The position numbers were made by a program, and so were the translations under genes. From assembly GCF_020819595.1 (NCBI RefSeq), contig NZ_JAJHNP010000026.1:62001-126000 (forward strand): a stretch of DNA of 64,000 nucleotides. The letters are read 5' to 3'. This document shows positions 8,268 through 16,382 of this stretch, piece after piece. Below the pieces are notes generated by a model. That model ran no database searches and was not told the DNA's origin. It saw only the letters and a program-made list of their open reading frames with translations. The first letter of the stretch is position 1, and each line of letters opens with the position of its first letter. Origin of the DNA: Streptomyces barringtoniae (GTDB lineage: Bacteria > Actinomycetota > Actinomycetes > Streptomycetales > Streptomycetaceae).

Positions 8268-9194
8268 TCAACGCCGTGAGCCCGCGCCCAGCAACACCCC
8301 GCCCAGGATCAGCGCCATCGACAGCAGCTGCGGCAGCCCTGTCGTCTCGCCGAGGACGGCCCAGGACAGGACGGCCACGCAGACCGGCTGGAGGTAGTAG
8401 ACGATGCCCGCGCGGGTCGCGCCGATCAGGGCGACGGCCTTGTTCCAGGCGAAGAAGGCCACCGCGGAGGAGGCGACGCCGACGTAGAGGAGGGGCAGGA
8501 CGGTGGCGGGGGCGAGGTGGAAGGAGCCCTGCGCGGTCACGCTCACCGCCTGCGCGGGCAGGAGCAGGACCGTCCCGGTCAGGAACGTGGTGAACAGGAA
8601 GCCGGTGCCGTGGAGTTCGGCGGGCTTGCGGCGCAGCAGCGCGCTGTAGCCGGCGAAGCAGCAGGCGGCCGCGATCATCCACAGGTCGCCCGGCGAGAAG
8701 TGCGCGCCGCCGCCCACGAGCAGCGCCACGCCCGCGCAGGCGACGAGCAGGCCGGTGGTGCGGCGCGCGGCGAGCCGTACGCCGCCCAGCCGTTCGAAGA
8801 CGGCCATGAGCACCGGCGAGGCGGCCATGATCATGCCCATGGTGGCGGCCGGGGTGGTCAGTCCGGCCTGGTTGACGAGGGTGTTGTAGGTGGCCACGCC
8901 GAGGAGGGAGGCGAGCAGGACGTAGCGGGCGTGACGGCGGATCGACGCCCGCTGCCGCCAGGCCTGCCGGGCGCCGAAGGGGGCTACGGCGAGGAGTGCG
9001 ACGACCCAGCGCCAGAAGGCGTGCTGGACGGGCGGGACGCTGTCGTGCAGACCGCGGGAGGTGACGAAGCTGCCGGACCAGACGAGGGTGGCGAGGGCGG
9101 CGAGGGCCAGGCCGGTCGTGGGGGCGGCGGCCTTGGGGGCGGGCGCGGTGGCGGGTGCGGCGGAAGTGGTGGTCCTGGGCAGGACGGCGGCCAC
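8268..9194 (-). CDS. EamA/DMT-family transporter
   Basis: A 308-aa inner-membrane protein with about ten hydrophobic segments arranged as two EamA repeats: the first begins LALAALATLVWSGSFVTSRGL, the second runs from the GDLWMIAAACCFAGYSALL region to the C-terminus with GIVYYLQPVCVAVLSWAVLGE. Family members export amino acids or other small metabolites. The GTG start at 9194 follows AAAGGAG with four-base spacing. A proline/alanine-rich N-terminal tail of about 25 residues precedes the first helix. The LysR gene follows 17 bases later as part of one operon. Confidence 0.9.
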   Translation of the reverse strand: MAAVLPRTTTSAAPATAPAPKAAAPTTGLALAALATLVWSGSFVTSRGLHDSVPPVQHAFWRWVVALLAVAPFGARQAWRQRASIRRHARYVLLASLLGVATYNTLVNQAGLTTPAATMGMIMAASPVLMAVFERLGGVRLAARRTTGLLVACAGVALLVGGGAHFSPGDLWMIAAACCFAGYSALLRRKPAELHGTGFLFTTFLTGTVLLLPAQAVSVTAQGSFHLAPATVLPLLYVGVASSAVAFFAWNKAVALIGATRAGIVYYLQPVCVAVLSWAVLGETTGLPQLLSMALILGGVLLGAGSRR

Positions 9195-9254
9195 GGGGCT
9201 CCTTTCGATGGTTGGTGTGCTTCTACCGTCGCAGCGCCCGATCCATCAGGTCCA

Positions 9255-9291
9255 TCGAAACTTTTCGACTGTTCTTTTCAGTTGAACTGAA
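9255..9291. promoter_or_regulatory. Two palindromes upstream of the EamA/LysR operon
   Basis: TCGAAA-CT-TTTCGA (9255-9268) and TTCAGTT-G-AACTGAA (9277-9291) lie 60-100 bases upstream of the exporter start, in an unusually A/T-rich patch. Their position fits binding sites for the LysR protein of the same operon. The role is inferred; the symmetry is read directly. Confidence 0.5.
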
Positions 9292-9360
9292 CAATCTGCT
9301 TACGGTGGGGGCGGAGAAGGCCTACCAGCCCGCGCTGGAGGCGCCGAACCGAGAAGAGGG

Positions 9361-10302
9361 CTAGCGGCCGACGTGCGTGGCGAGCGCCGTCTCGATGTCC
9401 GCCGCGCCGGCCGAGTCGGCGGCCCAGGCCGCGTATCCGTCGGGACGGACCAGCACGGTCGTCCGGCGGTCGCTCGTCCGGTGCGCCACGGCCAGTCGGC
9501 CCGCGCAGCCGGGCCCCGCCTCGTACGGCTCCGGGGTGATCAGCACGAACCGGCCGCCGCGCAGGGCCTCGTAGAGGCGGTCGCCGCCGGCCAGGGCGAC
9601 GTCGGGGACCCGGGTGCCGGTGAGGCGGTGGGCGCCGCGCGGTGCCGGGTAGCGGTAGCCGACGCCGGTGACCTGGCCCGCGACCTTGCGCCGGGCGGGG
9701 CCGACGGCGTTCAGGAACGTGGTGAGCGCGGCGCGGGCCGCGAGGGTCCAGGGGCGCTTGGCCATGGCGAGGCGGACGATCCCGCCGCCGCTGCGCAGCA
9801 CCGACCGCCCACGGGGTGCCGCTCGTCCTGGCAGGTGTCGAGCAGCGCGGGGTCCGCGTGTCCGCCGGCGACCGCCGCGAGCTTCCAGCTGAGGTTGGCC
9901 GCGTCCTGCAGGCCCGTGTTCATGCCCTGGCCGCCGGCCGGGGTGTGCACGTGCGCGGCGTCGCCCGCCAGGAAGACCCGCCCCACCCGGTGGGCGGGCG
10001 CCTGCCGTTCGTCGCTGTGGAAGCGGGACATCCAGCCGGCGTCGTGCGTCCCGAAGTCCCGCCCGAGGGCGAGCCGGGTGATCTCCTGGATCTCCGCCAG
10101 GTCCAGCGGCTCGGTGTCGGGGACGTTGCGGCCGCGGTGCCAGCCGATCACCCGGTGGTAGCCGTCGCCGAACGGTGCGAGGAAGGCGAAGGCGTCGCCG
10201 ACGGCGTTGACGGTGAGCAGCGTCGGCGGCTCCTCGGCGAGCCGGACGTCGGCGAGGACCACGGACCGGATCGACAGGCGCCCCCGGCGACAGAACCGGT
10301 GT
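9361..10302 (-). pseudogene. Remnant of an FAD-dependent aromatic monooxygenase
   Basis: Two pieces of a PheA/TfdB-type flavin monooxygenase can be read. Bases 10302-9815 give the middle, including the second FAD motif GDAAHVHTPAGGQGMNTG. Bases 9801-9361 give the C-terminal thioredoxin-like domain ending with VLVRPDGYAAW. They are in different frames: at about 9812 the expected sequence HPVGRSVLRSGGG is broken by what looks like one missing C. The first third of the gene, including the N-terminal GxGxxG, is absent, and the remnant starts abruptly beside the next gene. No function is expected. The missing start shows real decay, not just a sequencing slip. Confidence 0.8.
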
Positions 10303-10306
10303 CCGG

Positions 10307-10582
10307 TCAGGCCTTGGCCTTGGCCTCGGACTTCACGTTGGACGAGGGCTTGATGGTCCTGATCGTGGACTTGTCCAGCACCATCACCAGACCGGCGATG
10401 ACCACGAACAGCGCGATCGGGAGCAGCACGTAGAGGCCCAGCGTCTGCATGACGTTCAGGCCGGGGCCGGGGTCGTCGCCGTCGTCGCGGGTCAGCGCGA
10501 GCGCGGGGGACGACATGAGCAGCATCATCAGCGTCGTACCAGCGGCCAGGGCGCCGGCGCGCAGGGCGTTCTTCTTGTCCAC
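10307..10582 (-). CDS. Small secreted/membrane-anchored hypothetical protein
   Basis: A 91-aa protein with an N-terminal signal-like segment (KKNALRAGALAAGTTLMMLL, then SSPALALT), a short acidic glycine/proline loop, one transmembrane helix (LGLYVLLPIALFVVIAGLVM) and a basic, lysine-rich tail ending KSEAKAKA. The predicted topology is a short extracytoplasmic loop with the tail inside. The GTG start at 10582 has only a weak GAG upstream. It lies 58 bases downstream of malQ on the same strand. I recognise no function, though the pattern looks like a conserved Streptomyces protein. Confidence 0.7.
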   Translation of the reverse strand: MDKKNALRAGALAAGTTLMMLLMSSPALALTRDDGDDPGPGLNVMQTLGLYVLLPIALFVVIAGLVMVLDKSTIRTIKPSSNVKSEAKAKA

Positions 10583-10640
10583 GATCTCAAGTTAGCGAAC
10601 CCCCCGGAAGGCCGCGCGCCCGGGGTCCCGTACGGGGGGT

Positions 10641-12731
10641 TCACGCGCCCCTGACCTGTCCGAACACTTGGAGTAGTGCCCTCAGCCGAGGGGAGGCCGT
10701 CAGTTCCTCCAGCGGCACCGGGCGGCCCTCGGGGTCCGCGATCGGCAGCCGCCAGTTCGGGTACTGGTCCCAGGTCCCCGGCAGATTCTGCGGGCGGCGG
10801 TCGCCGACGCCGTCCGGGAGCCAGACGCCGATCAGCCGGGCCGGGGTGCGCAGCAGGAAGCGGTGGACGGCGCGGATCTCCTCCTCCTCGTCGCTGCCGG
10901 GCGGTCCGGCGGACGCCAGGTCCAGCAGGCCGAGGCTGCCGAGGAGGGCGAGCCACTCGGCGGCGTCGGCGGTGGCCTCGGCGCGTTCCTCGGTCGCGGG
11001 GCGGGTGAGCAGGCCGAGCCGGTCGCGCAGGTCGACGTGGTCGCCGGTGAGCCGGGCGGCGGTGGGCGGCAGGTCGTGGGTGGTGGCGGTGGCCAGGCAG
11101 TCGGCGCGCCAGCGCTCGGGCGGCAGCGGGCGTCCGTCGCCCTCCCAGTCGCGTTCGAACCACAGCACCGAGGTGCCGAGCACCCCGCGCCGCTGCAGCG
11201 TCTCGCGGACGCCGGGCTCGACGGTGCCGAGGTCCTCGCCGATGACGACGGCCCCGGCGCGGGTGGCCTCCAGGGCGAGGATCGCGAGCATGGCGTCGGC
11301 GTCGTAGCGCACGTAGGTGCCCCCGGTGGGCGGGCTGCCCTGGGGGACCCACCAGAGCCGGAACAGGCCCATGACGTGGTCGATGCGCAGGGCCCCGGCG
11401 GAACGGAACAGGGCGCGCAGGAGGTCGCGGTAAGGGGCGTACCCGGTGGCGGCGAGCCGGTCGGGGCGCCAGGGCGGCAGGCCCCAGTCCTGGCCGCGGG
11501 CGTTGAAGGCGTCGGGCGGGGCGCCGACGGACATGCCGGCGGCGAACACGTCCTGCTGGGCCCAGGCGTCGGCGCCGACGGGGTGCACGCCGACGGCGAG
11601 GTCGTGCACGATCCCGACGGGCATGCCGGCCTCGCGGGCGGCGCGCTGGGCGGCGCGGAGCTGGCAGTCGGTGAGCCAGGCGAGGCGGGCGTGGAACGCG
11701 ACCCGGTCGGCGAGTTCGGCGCGGGCGCGCGCGGTCGCGGCCGAACGGGGGTCCCGCAGGGCCGGTGGCCACCGCTGCCAGTCGGGGCCGTGGAGCTCGG
11801 CGAGGGCGTACCAGGTGGCGTGGTCGTCGAGTGCCTGGCCGTGGGCGGCGCGGTAGTCGTCGTAGGCGGCCCGGCGCCCGGGGCCGAGGGGGACGGCCAG
11901 GACCAGGTCCAGTGCCTCGCGCTTGAGTTCCCACACGGCGTCCCGGTCGATGAGGGCGCCCTTGTCGAGGACGGCGGCGCGCAGCCGGTCGGCCCGCTCC
12001 AGGAGGGCGCTCAGCCGCTCGCGGTCCGCCACGTACGCGTACTCGGGGACGTCCTCGATCCGCAGGTGCACCGGGTCGGGGAAGCGGCGGGAGGACGGGC
12101 GGTACGGGGAGGGGTCGGTGGGGGCGCCGGGTACGGCCGCGTGCAGCGGGTTGACCTGGACGAATCCGGCGCCGGCGGTACGACCGGCCCAGCCGGCCAG
12201 CTCGGCGAGGTCGCCGAGGTCGCCCATGCCCCAGGAGCGGCGGGAGAGCAGGGAGTAGAGCTGGACGAGGAGGCCGTGGGAGCGGCCGGGCGGGGCGGGC
12301 AGCCGGTCGGGGGCGACGACGAGGTGGGCGTGGCCGGTGCGGCCGTCGGGTGCGAGGGCGGTCACCCGGTGCACGCCGAGCGGCAGTTCCGCGGCGGTGT
12401 CCCGTTCCTGGCCCTCCTCGGTCTCGACACGCACGCGGGTGCCGGGCGGCAGTGCGGCGAGGGCGGCGGGGCCCTGTGGGTCGCCGGCCCAGTGCACGAG
12501 CGTCGGCGGCAGCAGGCGCTCGCGCAGCTCGTGTTCCCGTGCGGCGAGGGCAGTGCGTACGGCGGCGGGGCCGGCCGCGTCGACGCCGAGGGCGGCCAGG
12601 GCGGCGGTCACGGCGGAGGCGGGGACCGGGACGTCGCGGCCGGGGGCGGGGCTGTAGGAGGTGGCGACCCCGTGCAGTCCGGCGAGCCGGGCCAGGTCCT
12701 CGTCCGCGAAGTCCTCGAACGCCGCGGTCAT
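10641..12731 (-). CDS. malQ: 4-alpha-glucanotransferase (amylomaltase)
   Basis: A GH77 enzyme that transfers alpha-1,4-glucan segments between maltodextrins in the cytoplasm. The 696-aa length fits actinobacterial MalQ, which carry an extra N-terminal domain. The family signature SPYRPSSRRFPDPVHL is present. So are the catalytic nucleophile Asp451 in RIDHVMG, the acid/base Glu499 in IGEDLGT, and TTHDLPP for the third carboxylate. The ATG at 12731 abuts the stop of the preceding small gene, so translation is probably coupled. The enzyme supports glycogen and maltodextrin turnover. Confidence 0.93.
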   Translation of the reverse strand: MTAAFEDFADEDLARLAGLHGVATSYSPAPGRDVPVPASAVTAALAALGVDAAGPAAVRTALAAREHELRERLLPPTLVHWAGDPQGPAALAALPPGTRVRVETEEGQERDTAAELPLGVHRVTALAPDGRTGHAHLVVAPDRLPAPPGRSHGLLVQLYSLLSRRSWGMGDLGDLAELAGWAGRTAGAGFVQVNPLHAAVPGAPTDPSPYRPSSRRFPDPVHLRIEDVPEYAYVADRERLSALLERADRLRAAVLDKGALIDRDAVWELKREALDLVLAVPLGPGRRAAYDDYRAAHGQALDDHATWYALAELHGPDWQRWPPALRDPRSAATARARAELADRVAFHARLAWLTDCQLRAAQRAAREAGMPVGIVHDLAVGVHPVGADAWAQQDVFAAGMSVGAPPDAFNARGQDWGLPPWRPDRLAATGYAPYRDLLRALFRSAGALRIDHVMGLFRLWWVPQGSPPTGGTYVRYDADAMLAILALEATRAGAVVIGEDLGTVEPGVRETLQRRGVLGTSVLWFERDWEGDGRPLPPERWRADCLATATTHDLPPTAARLTGDHVDLRDRLGLLTRPATEERAEATADAAEWLALLGSLGLLDLASAGPPGSDEEEEIRAVHRFLLRTPARLIGVWLPDGVGDRRPQNLPGTWDQYPNWRLPIADPEGRPVPLEELTASPRLRALLQVFGQVRGA

Positions 12732-12995
12732 CTACGACCTCGCGCCGAAGTCACCGGACTCGTACGACTGTGCGAAGAAGGCGTCCGACTCGCTGGTCAG
12801 CGGGGTGGCCTCGGCGAGCGGCGGCTCGCTGGTCAGGGGTTCGGCGTCGGGCAGGGGCGGTTCGCTGGTCAGCGGGGCCTGGGCGCAGGCGCGCTCCGAG
12901 CTGAACATGCTCAGCGGTGCGTCGTCGGCCGGGGCGGACGGGTCCGCCCCGGGTTTCCACTGGTCCGGGATCGAGAGCCGAGCCGGTGCGGCCAC
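12732..12995 (-). CDS. Small acidic hypothetical protein with PLTSE repeats
   Basis: An 87-aa protein starting at GTG 12995 behind AAGGAGG with five-base spacing, one of the best ribosome sites in the window. The N-terminus (ARLSIPDQWKPGADPS) is followed by an acidic, proline-rich C-terminal half with three copies of PLTSE spaced by 9-10 residues (PLTSEPPL, PLTSEPPL, PLTSESDA). It contains one cysteine and no membrane segment. Its stop codon directly touches the malQ start, implying an operon. It looks disordered. A precursor-peptide or regulatory role is conceivable but unsupported. Confidence 0.65.
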   Translation of the reverse strand: MAAPARLSIPDQWKPGADPSAPADDAPLSMFSSERACAQAPLTSEPPLPDAEPLTSEPPLAEATPLTSESDAFFAQSYESGDFGARS

Positions 12996-13075
12996 GGGGG
13001 CCTCCTTCTGGGTGGCGGTCGGATGCTGCGGTTTTGAACGGATTACGGCAGGCCTACCCCGTGACGGCGCGGGCA

Positions 13076-13566
13076 CTCCAGAGAGCTGCTCGAATACGAG
13101 AAGAGCCCTCTGGGGCTGCTGGCGGCAGGGCCGAGCCATGGCTACGACCTGAAGCGGCCACGACGAACGCTGCCCGCAGGCCCTTCCACTGGCCTACGGG
13201 CAGGTCTGCACGACCCTGCAGCGCCTGGTCCGCGACGGCCTCGCGGAGGCGGAGGGCACGGACGCGGACGGCGGTCCGGAGCGCACGCCACTCGACGGAC
13301 GCCGGTTCGGGCGAACGGGCCCGCTGGGCGGGTGAGACCGCCCCGCCGGCGCCCTTCGTGACGAACGAGCTCTTCGCGTGCCCAGCGGGCCGCGCACATG
13401 GAGCGGATGCGGCAGCTCACGGCCGCCAAGACCGACCGGAACGCCGATCCGGCCACCCGTGCTGTCGGCCGACTACGCCCTCGACCACCTCGACGCCGAC
13501 CTCCGCTGGCTGAACACCACGGCGGCCCGGCCGACCACACCGACCGCGGAGGCCGACGGAGCGTGA
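13076..13566 (+). pseudogene. Decayed PadR-family regulator
   Basis: Pieces of a PadR repressor occur in order but in shifting frames: LLAAGPSHGYDLK near 13110-13154, the wing/recognition part AYGQVCTTLQRLVRDGLAEA near 13192-13252, then FVTNELFA, AHMERMRQLTAAKTDRNADP (about 13394-13453) and finally DYALDHLDADLRWLNTTAAR, ending with a TGA at 13564-13566. At least three frame changes and one internal loss are needed to join them. The stop overlaps the start of the next broken gene by GTGA, the usual PadR-ABC operon arrangement. Confidence 0.8.
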
Positions 13567-13814
13567 CCAACAAGGGGGACACCTCGGTCCCGGTTCTCAC
13601 GAGCCGGGACCTCGTCAAGGCCCACGGCAGGACCCGGGCGCTGCGCGGCGCCTCGGCCGGCCTGCACGCCGGCGAGATCCTCGCCGTGAGGGGGCCCGGC
13701 GGAAGCGGATCAACGAGCTGCGCCGTACCGACTTCGGCGGTCTAGTTCGGGCAGCTGATGCCGGAGCCCCTGCTGCGCCGCTCGGCGAACCCGGCGGAGC
13801 TGCGGTACGCGTGA
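13563..13814 (+). pseudogene. Decayed ABC transporter ATP-binding gene
   Basis: Starting at GTG 13563 the protein reads through a typical LolD/MacB-like N-terminus (TSRDLVKAHGRTRALRGASA) up to the Walker A loop, GPGGSG at 13698-13715. The expected KST is then lost and the sequence jumps to a piece resembling NELRRTDFGGLVFGQL in another frame, followed by a short tail. Most of the ATPase (Q-loop, signature, Walker B) is deleted. With the PadR remnant it marks a lost PadR-regulated exporter. Confidence 0.75.
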
Positions 13815-13916
13815 GCGCGAAGTACGCGTGAGACGGACGGCTCCGGGGGCACAGGGGTCTCCCGGAGCCGGTTCGCGTCCTCCGCTCGGGCAGGTACGCG
13901 AAGGCCCGGATCGCCG

Positions 13917-14453
13917 TCAGGCAGAGATGCCGTCGATCCGGGCCATGGCGTCGTCCGCGCCGTACGGCTGCAAATAAGGCAGCCAGCGCGGGTCCCTGTG
14001 CCCGGTGCCGATGATGCGCCAGGCCAGCCCGCTCGGCGGCGCCGGTTTGTGCCGCAGTCGCCACCCCAGCTCGACGAGGTGACGGTCGGCCTTCACGTGG
14101 TTGCAGCGGCGGCAGGAGGCCACCACGTTGTCCCAGACGTGCTTGCCCCCGCGACTGCGCGGGATGACGTGGTCGACGCTGGTTGCGACGCCACCGCAGT
14201 ACATGCACCGGCCCCCGTCGCGCGCGAAGAGCGCACGCCGGGTGAGTGGAACGGGCCCCCGATAGGGAACCCGGACGAATCGCTTGAGCCGGACCACGCT
14301 GGGTGCGGGGACTGTGACGGTTGCGCTGTGCATATAGGCGCCGGATTCCTCGAGGGAGACGGCCTTGTTCTCCAGGACGAGGACGAGCGCGCGGCGGAGC
14401 GGTACGACGCCGAGCGGCTCGTACGACGCGTTGAGGACCAGGACATGCGGCAC
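13917..14453 (-). CDS. HNH endonuclease family protein
   Basis: A 178-aa protein starting PHVLVLNASYEPLGVVPLRR, the standard opening of a conserved actinobacterial HNH family. The HNH core follows: Cys83/Cys86 in CMYCGG, then DHVIPRSRGGKHVWDNVVAS and CRRCNHVKADR, giving the CxxC...CxxC zinc pair and the DH catalytic pair. Residues 150-178 form a conserved basic tail. The GTG start at 14453 follows AAGGAGG by five bases; earlier in-frame starts lack a ribosome site. The substrate is unknown, and there is no methyltransferase nearby to suggest restriction. Confidence 0.9.
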   Translation of the reverse strand: MPHVLVLNASYEPLGVVPLRRALVLVLENKAVSLEESGAYMHSATVTVPAPSVVRLKRFVRVPYRGPVPLTRRALFARDGGRCMYCGGVATSVDHVIPRSRGGKHVWDNVVASCRRCNHVKADRHLVELGWRLRHKPAPPSGLAWRIIGTGHRDPRWLPYLQPYGADDAMARIDGISA

Positions 14454-14777
14454 GGGTGCCTCCTTGGGCGTCGGCGGCGCGTGGCTCGCGCCGGGACGAT
14501 CTGCAGTCAGTCTCCCCTCATGCCTGGTGGAAGCGCCACCATGTCCCGGTAACGGGCTGGGAGTGTTTTCGACCACACCGGATACTTCCCCCGGATCATG
14601 GCCCGTTCAAGCCGGCGTGAGTCCCGTCTCTCCTGCGCCCCTCCTTGGCGGATCCGCGCGATACCCACACAATGCCCCGTTAGTGTGGTGGCCCTGTCCG
14701 TCCGGTGACCTTTTCGTGACCTTGAAGACCTTGACCGCCCACCGGCACGGACCGCGCAGCACCTGGAGGTATCTGCC
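14454..14777. promoter_or_regulatory. Divergent region between the HNH gene and mscS
   Basis: These 324 bases separate two outward-facing genes and carry no supported ORF. The right end has the TGGAGG ribosome site of the channel gene. Direct repeats of the kind TGACCTT (GTGACCTTTTCGTGACCTTGAAGACCTTGACC pattern, 14703-14737) lie 40-75 bases upstream of the channel start and may be a binding site. Confidence 0.4.
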
Positions 14778-15887
14778 GTGTCGTCCTTGCCCGCCGTCCT
14801 CTTGGCCGCCGGTGCGTCGCCGACCCCGTCCCCCTCTCAGTCCGGAACGGCACCGGCCGTGCCGTCGCTGCAGGACGCCCAGCAGAGCGCGACGAACGCG
14901 GCGAGCTGGGTCGAGCAGAACTGGTCGACCTGGCTCGCGATGGGACTGCAGATCCTGCTGATCGTGGTGATAGCCGTGGCGCTGCGCGCGATGGTGCGGC
15001 GGGCGATCACCAAGCTGATAGACCGGATGGGCCGCACCGCGCAGGCCGTGGACGGCACCGCGCTGGGCGGGCTGCTGGTCAACGCCGAGCGGCGCCGACA
15101 GCGATCGGCGGCGATCGGCTCGGTGCTGCGGTCGGTGGCGAGCTTCCTGATCCTCGGTACGGCCGCGCTGATGGTGCTGTCCACCTTCAAGATCAACCTG
15201 GCGCCGCTGCTGGCGTCGGCCGGTGTGGCGGGCGTGGCGATCGGTTTCGGCGCCCGGAACCTGGTCACCGACTTCCTCTCCGGCGTGTTCATGATCCTGG
15301 AGGACCAGTACGGCGTCGGTGACGTGGTCGACGCGGGCGTGGCCACCGGCGAGGTGATCGAGGTCGGGCTGCGCGTGACCAAGCTGCGCGGTGCCGACGG
15401 CGAGATCTGGTACGTCCGCAACGGCGAGGTCAAGCGGATCGGCAACCTCTCCCAGGGCTGGGCCACGGCGGGCGTGGACGTCACCGTCAAGACCTCCGAG
15501 GACCTGGACCGGGTCAAGGCCACGCTGGACGACGTCGCCGAGCACATGAGCAAGGAAGAGCCCTGGAACGAGCTGCTGTGGGGCCCGATCGAGGTCCTCG
15601 GCCTGGACTCGGTGCTGATCGACTCCATGGTGGTGCGGGTCTCGGCCAAGACCATGCCCGGCAAGGCGCTGACGGTCGAACGCGAGCTGCGCTGGCGGAT
15701 CAAGCGCGCCTTCGACCAGGCGAGCATCCGCATCGTGGGCGGCGCGACGTCGGTCGAGGACGCGCAGGACACCCCCGACCCCGCGGCCTCGGTGGCGGCG
15801 CCGTCGGTCTTCGCCAACACGGACTCGCCGCAGGCGGCCGCGACGACACCGATCGCTCCGCAGCGGGCGACACCTCCGGGCAAGTAA
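14778..15887 (+). CDS. Small-conductance mechanosensitive channel (MscS family)
   Basis: A 369-aa membrane protein. An extracytoplasmic Ser/Pro-rich N-terminus precedes TM1 (LAMGLQILLIVVIAVALRAM). TM2 lies around SVASFLILGTAALMVLSTF, and TM3 is the pore-lining, glycine/alanine-rich helix LLASAGVAGVAIGFGARNLV followed by TDFLSGVFMILEDQYGVGD, the MscS signature. The cytoplasmic beta domain follows, then a Pro/Ala/Thr-rich tail of about 40 residues. Such channels vent solutes on hypo-osmotic shock. The GTG start has TGGAGG eight bases upstream. A hairpin follows the stop, so the gene is probably transcribed alone. Confidence 0.9.
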   Translation: MSSLPAVLLAAGASPTPSPSQSGTAPAVPSLQDAQQSATNAASWVEQNWSTWLAMGLQILLIVVIAVALRAMVRRAITKLIDRMGRTAQAVDGTALGGLLVNAERRRQRSAAIGSVLRSVASFLILGTAALMVLSTFKINLAPLLASAGVAGVAIGFGARNLVTDFLSGVFMILEDQYGVGDVVDAGVATGEVIEVGLRVTKLRGADGEIWYVRNGEVKRIGNLSQGWATAGVDVTVKTSEDLDRVKATLDDVAEHMSKEEPWNELLWGPIEVLGLDSVLIDSMVVRVSAKTMPGKALTVERELRWRIKRAFDQASIRIVGGATSVEDAQDTPDPAASVAAPSVFANTDSPQAAATTPIAPQRATPPGK

Positions 15888-15930
15888 CTGCCGCGAGCGG
15901 AACGGTTCAGCACACTCGTTCGAGTGAACA

Positions 15931-15972
15931 GATGGGGCATCCCGGCGTGCAGTGCGCAGGGGGTGCCCCATC
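15931..15972 (+). terminator. Hairpin terminator after the MscS gene
   Basis: GATGGGGCATCCC (15931-15943) pairs with GGGTGCCCCATC (15961-15972), one bulged or mismatched position, around a 17-base loop. A small perfect palindrome CACTCG-TT-CGAGTG sits just before it at 15913-15926. Confidence 0.65.
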
Positions 15973-16033
15973 GTTCTGCCGGAGCGCCCGAAGCGGGCCC
16001 AGCCTGGCATCAGCGCGACAAGGAGAACCAGCG

Positions 16034-16204
16034 ATGAGCGCCGAACCGGTCATGGAGCACAGCAGTGGCGCCGTCAGGCTCGCTGTCCACTTCCACACCG
16101 CCGGAATCGACCCGGCGGGCATGGGCATGGGCTTCCATGCCGCCCACAAAGACAGCAGCACGATGGCTCGACTGAGCCCCGAGAGCATCCGGCCCCCGAG
16201 GTAA
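16034..16204 (+). CDS. Small ORF, 56 aa, His/Met-rich
   Basis: An ATG at 16034 with AAGGAG eight bases upstream opens a 56-residue reading frame whose middle is rich in His, Met and Gly (VHFHTAGIDPAGMGMGFHAA). It stands alone between two hairpins: the one after mscS, and another that overlaps its own stop codon. No homology is recognised. The well-placed ribosome site and the terminator support a real small gene, but the length makes chance possible. Confidence 0.5.
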   Translation: MSAEPVMEHSSGAVRLAVHFHTAGIDPAGMGMGFHAAHKDSSTMARLSPESIRPPR

Positions 16205-16225
16205 CGACTCCGTTTCCTCGGGGGC
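16192..16225 (+). terminator. Hairpin terminator overlapping the end of the small ORF
   Basis: GCCCCCGAGG (16192-16201) pairs perfectly with CCTCGGGGGC (16216-16225) around a 14-base loop. The left arm contains the last codons of the 56-aa ORF. Confidence 0.65.
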
Positions 16226-16233
16226 GGTGTCTA

Positions 16234-16262
16234 TTGACGCCCTCTTCGTCCTGGGCTTACGT
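16234..16262 (+). promoter_or_regulatory. Promoter of csnR/csn operon
   Basis: TTGACG (16234-16239) and TTACGT (16257-16262) are separated by 17 bases, a good match to the main-sigma consensus and one of the clearest promoters in the window. Transcription would begin near 16269, just before the CsnR operator. Confidence 0.6.
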
Positions 16263-16276
16263 TCCTCGCACGCCGA

Positions 16277-16291
16277 TAGGAAGGTTTCCTA
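16277..16291. promoter_or_regulatory. CsnR operator
   Basis: TAGGAAGGTTTCCTA is a 6-3-6 inverted repeat that agrees with the AGGAAA/TTTCCT type of operator known for the ROK repressor CsnR of S. lividans and S. coelicolor. It lies about 8-22 bases downstream of the likely start of transcription and upstream of csnR, so a bound repressor would block the operon it belongs to. Confidence 0.75.
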
Positions 16292-16382
16292 ACAGTGATC
16301 TTCCCGCGTCCGGTGATCAAGGCTGGACGCCATGACCGGGTCACTGAAAAGCTGGGCGGCTGGAAAGGCAGGTGTCGACCCC

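Noticed and set aside
13563..13814. A functional small ABC protein
   Set aside because: It lacks the Walker A KST, Q-loop, signature and Walker B, so it cannot be an ATPase.
14093..14446. Other open frames over the HNH gene as alternative genes
   Set aside because: They lack ribosome sites and protein motifs, while the HNH frame has both.
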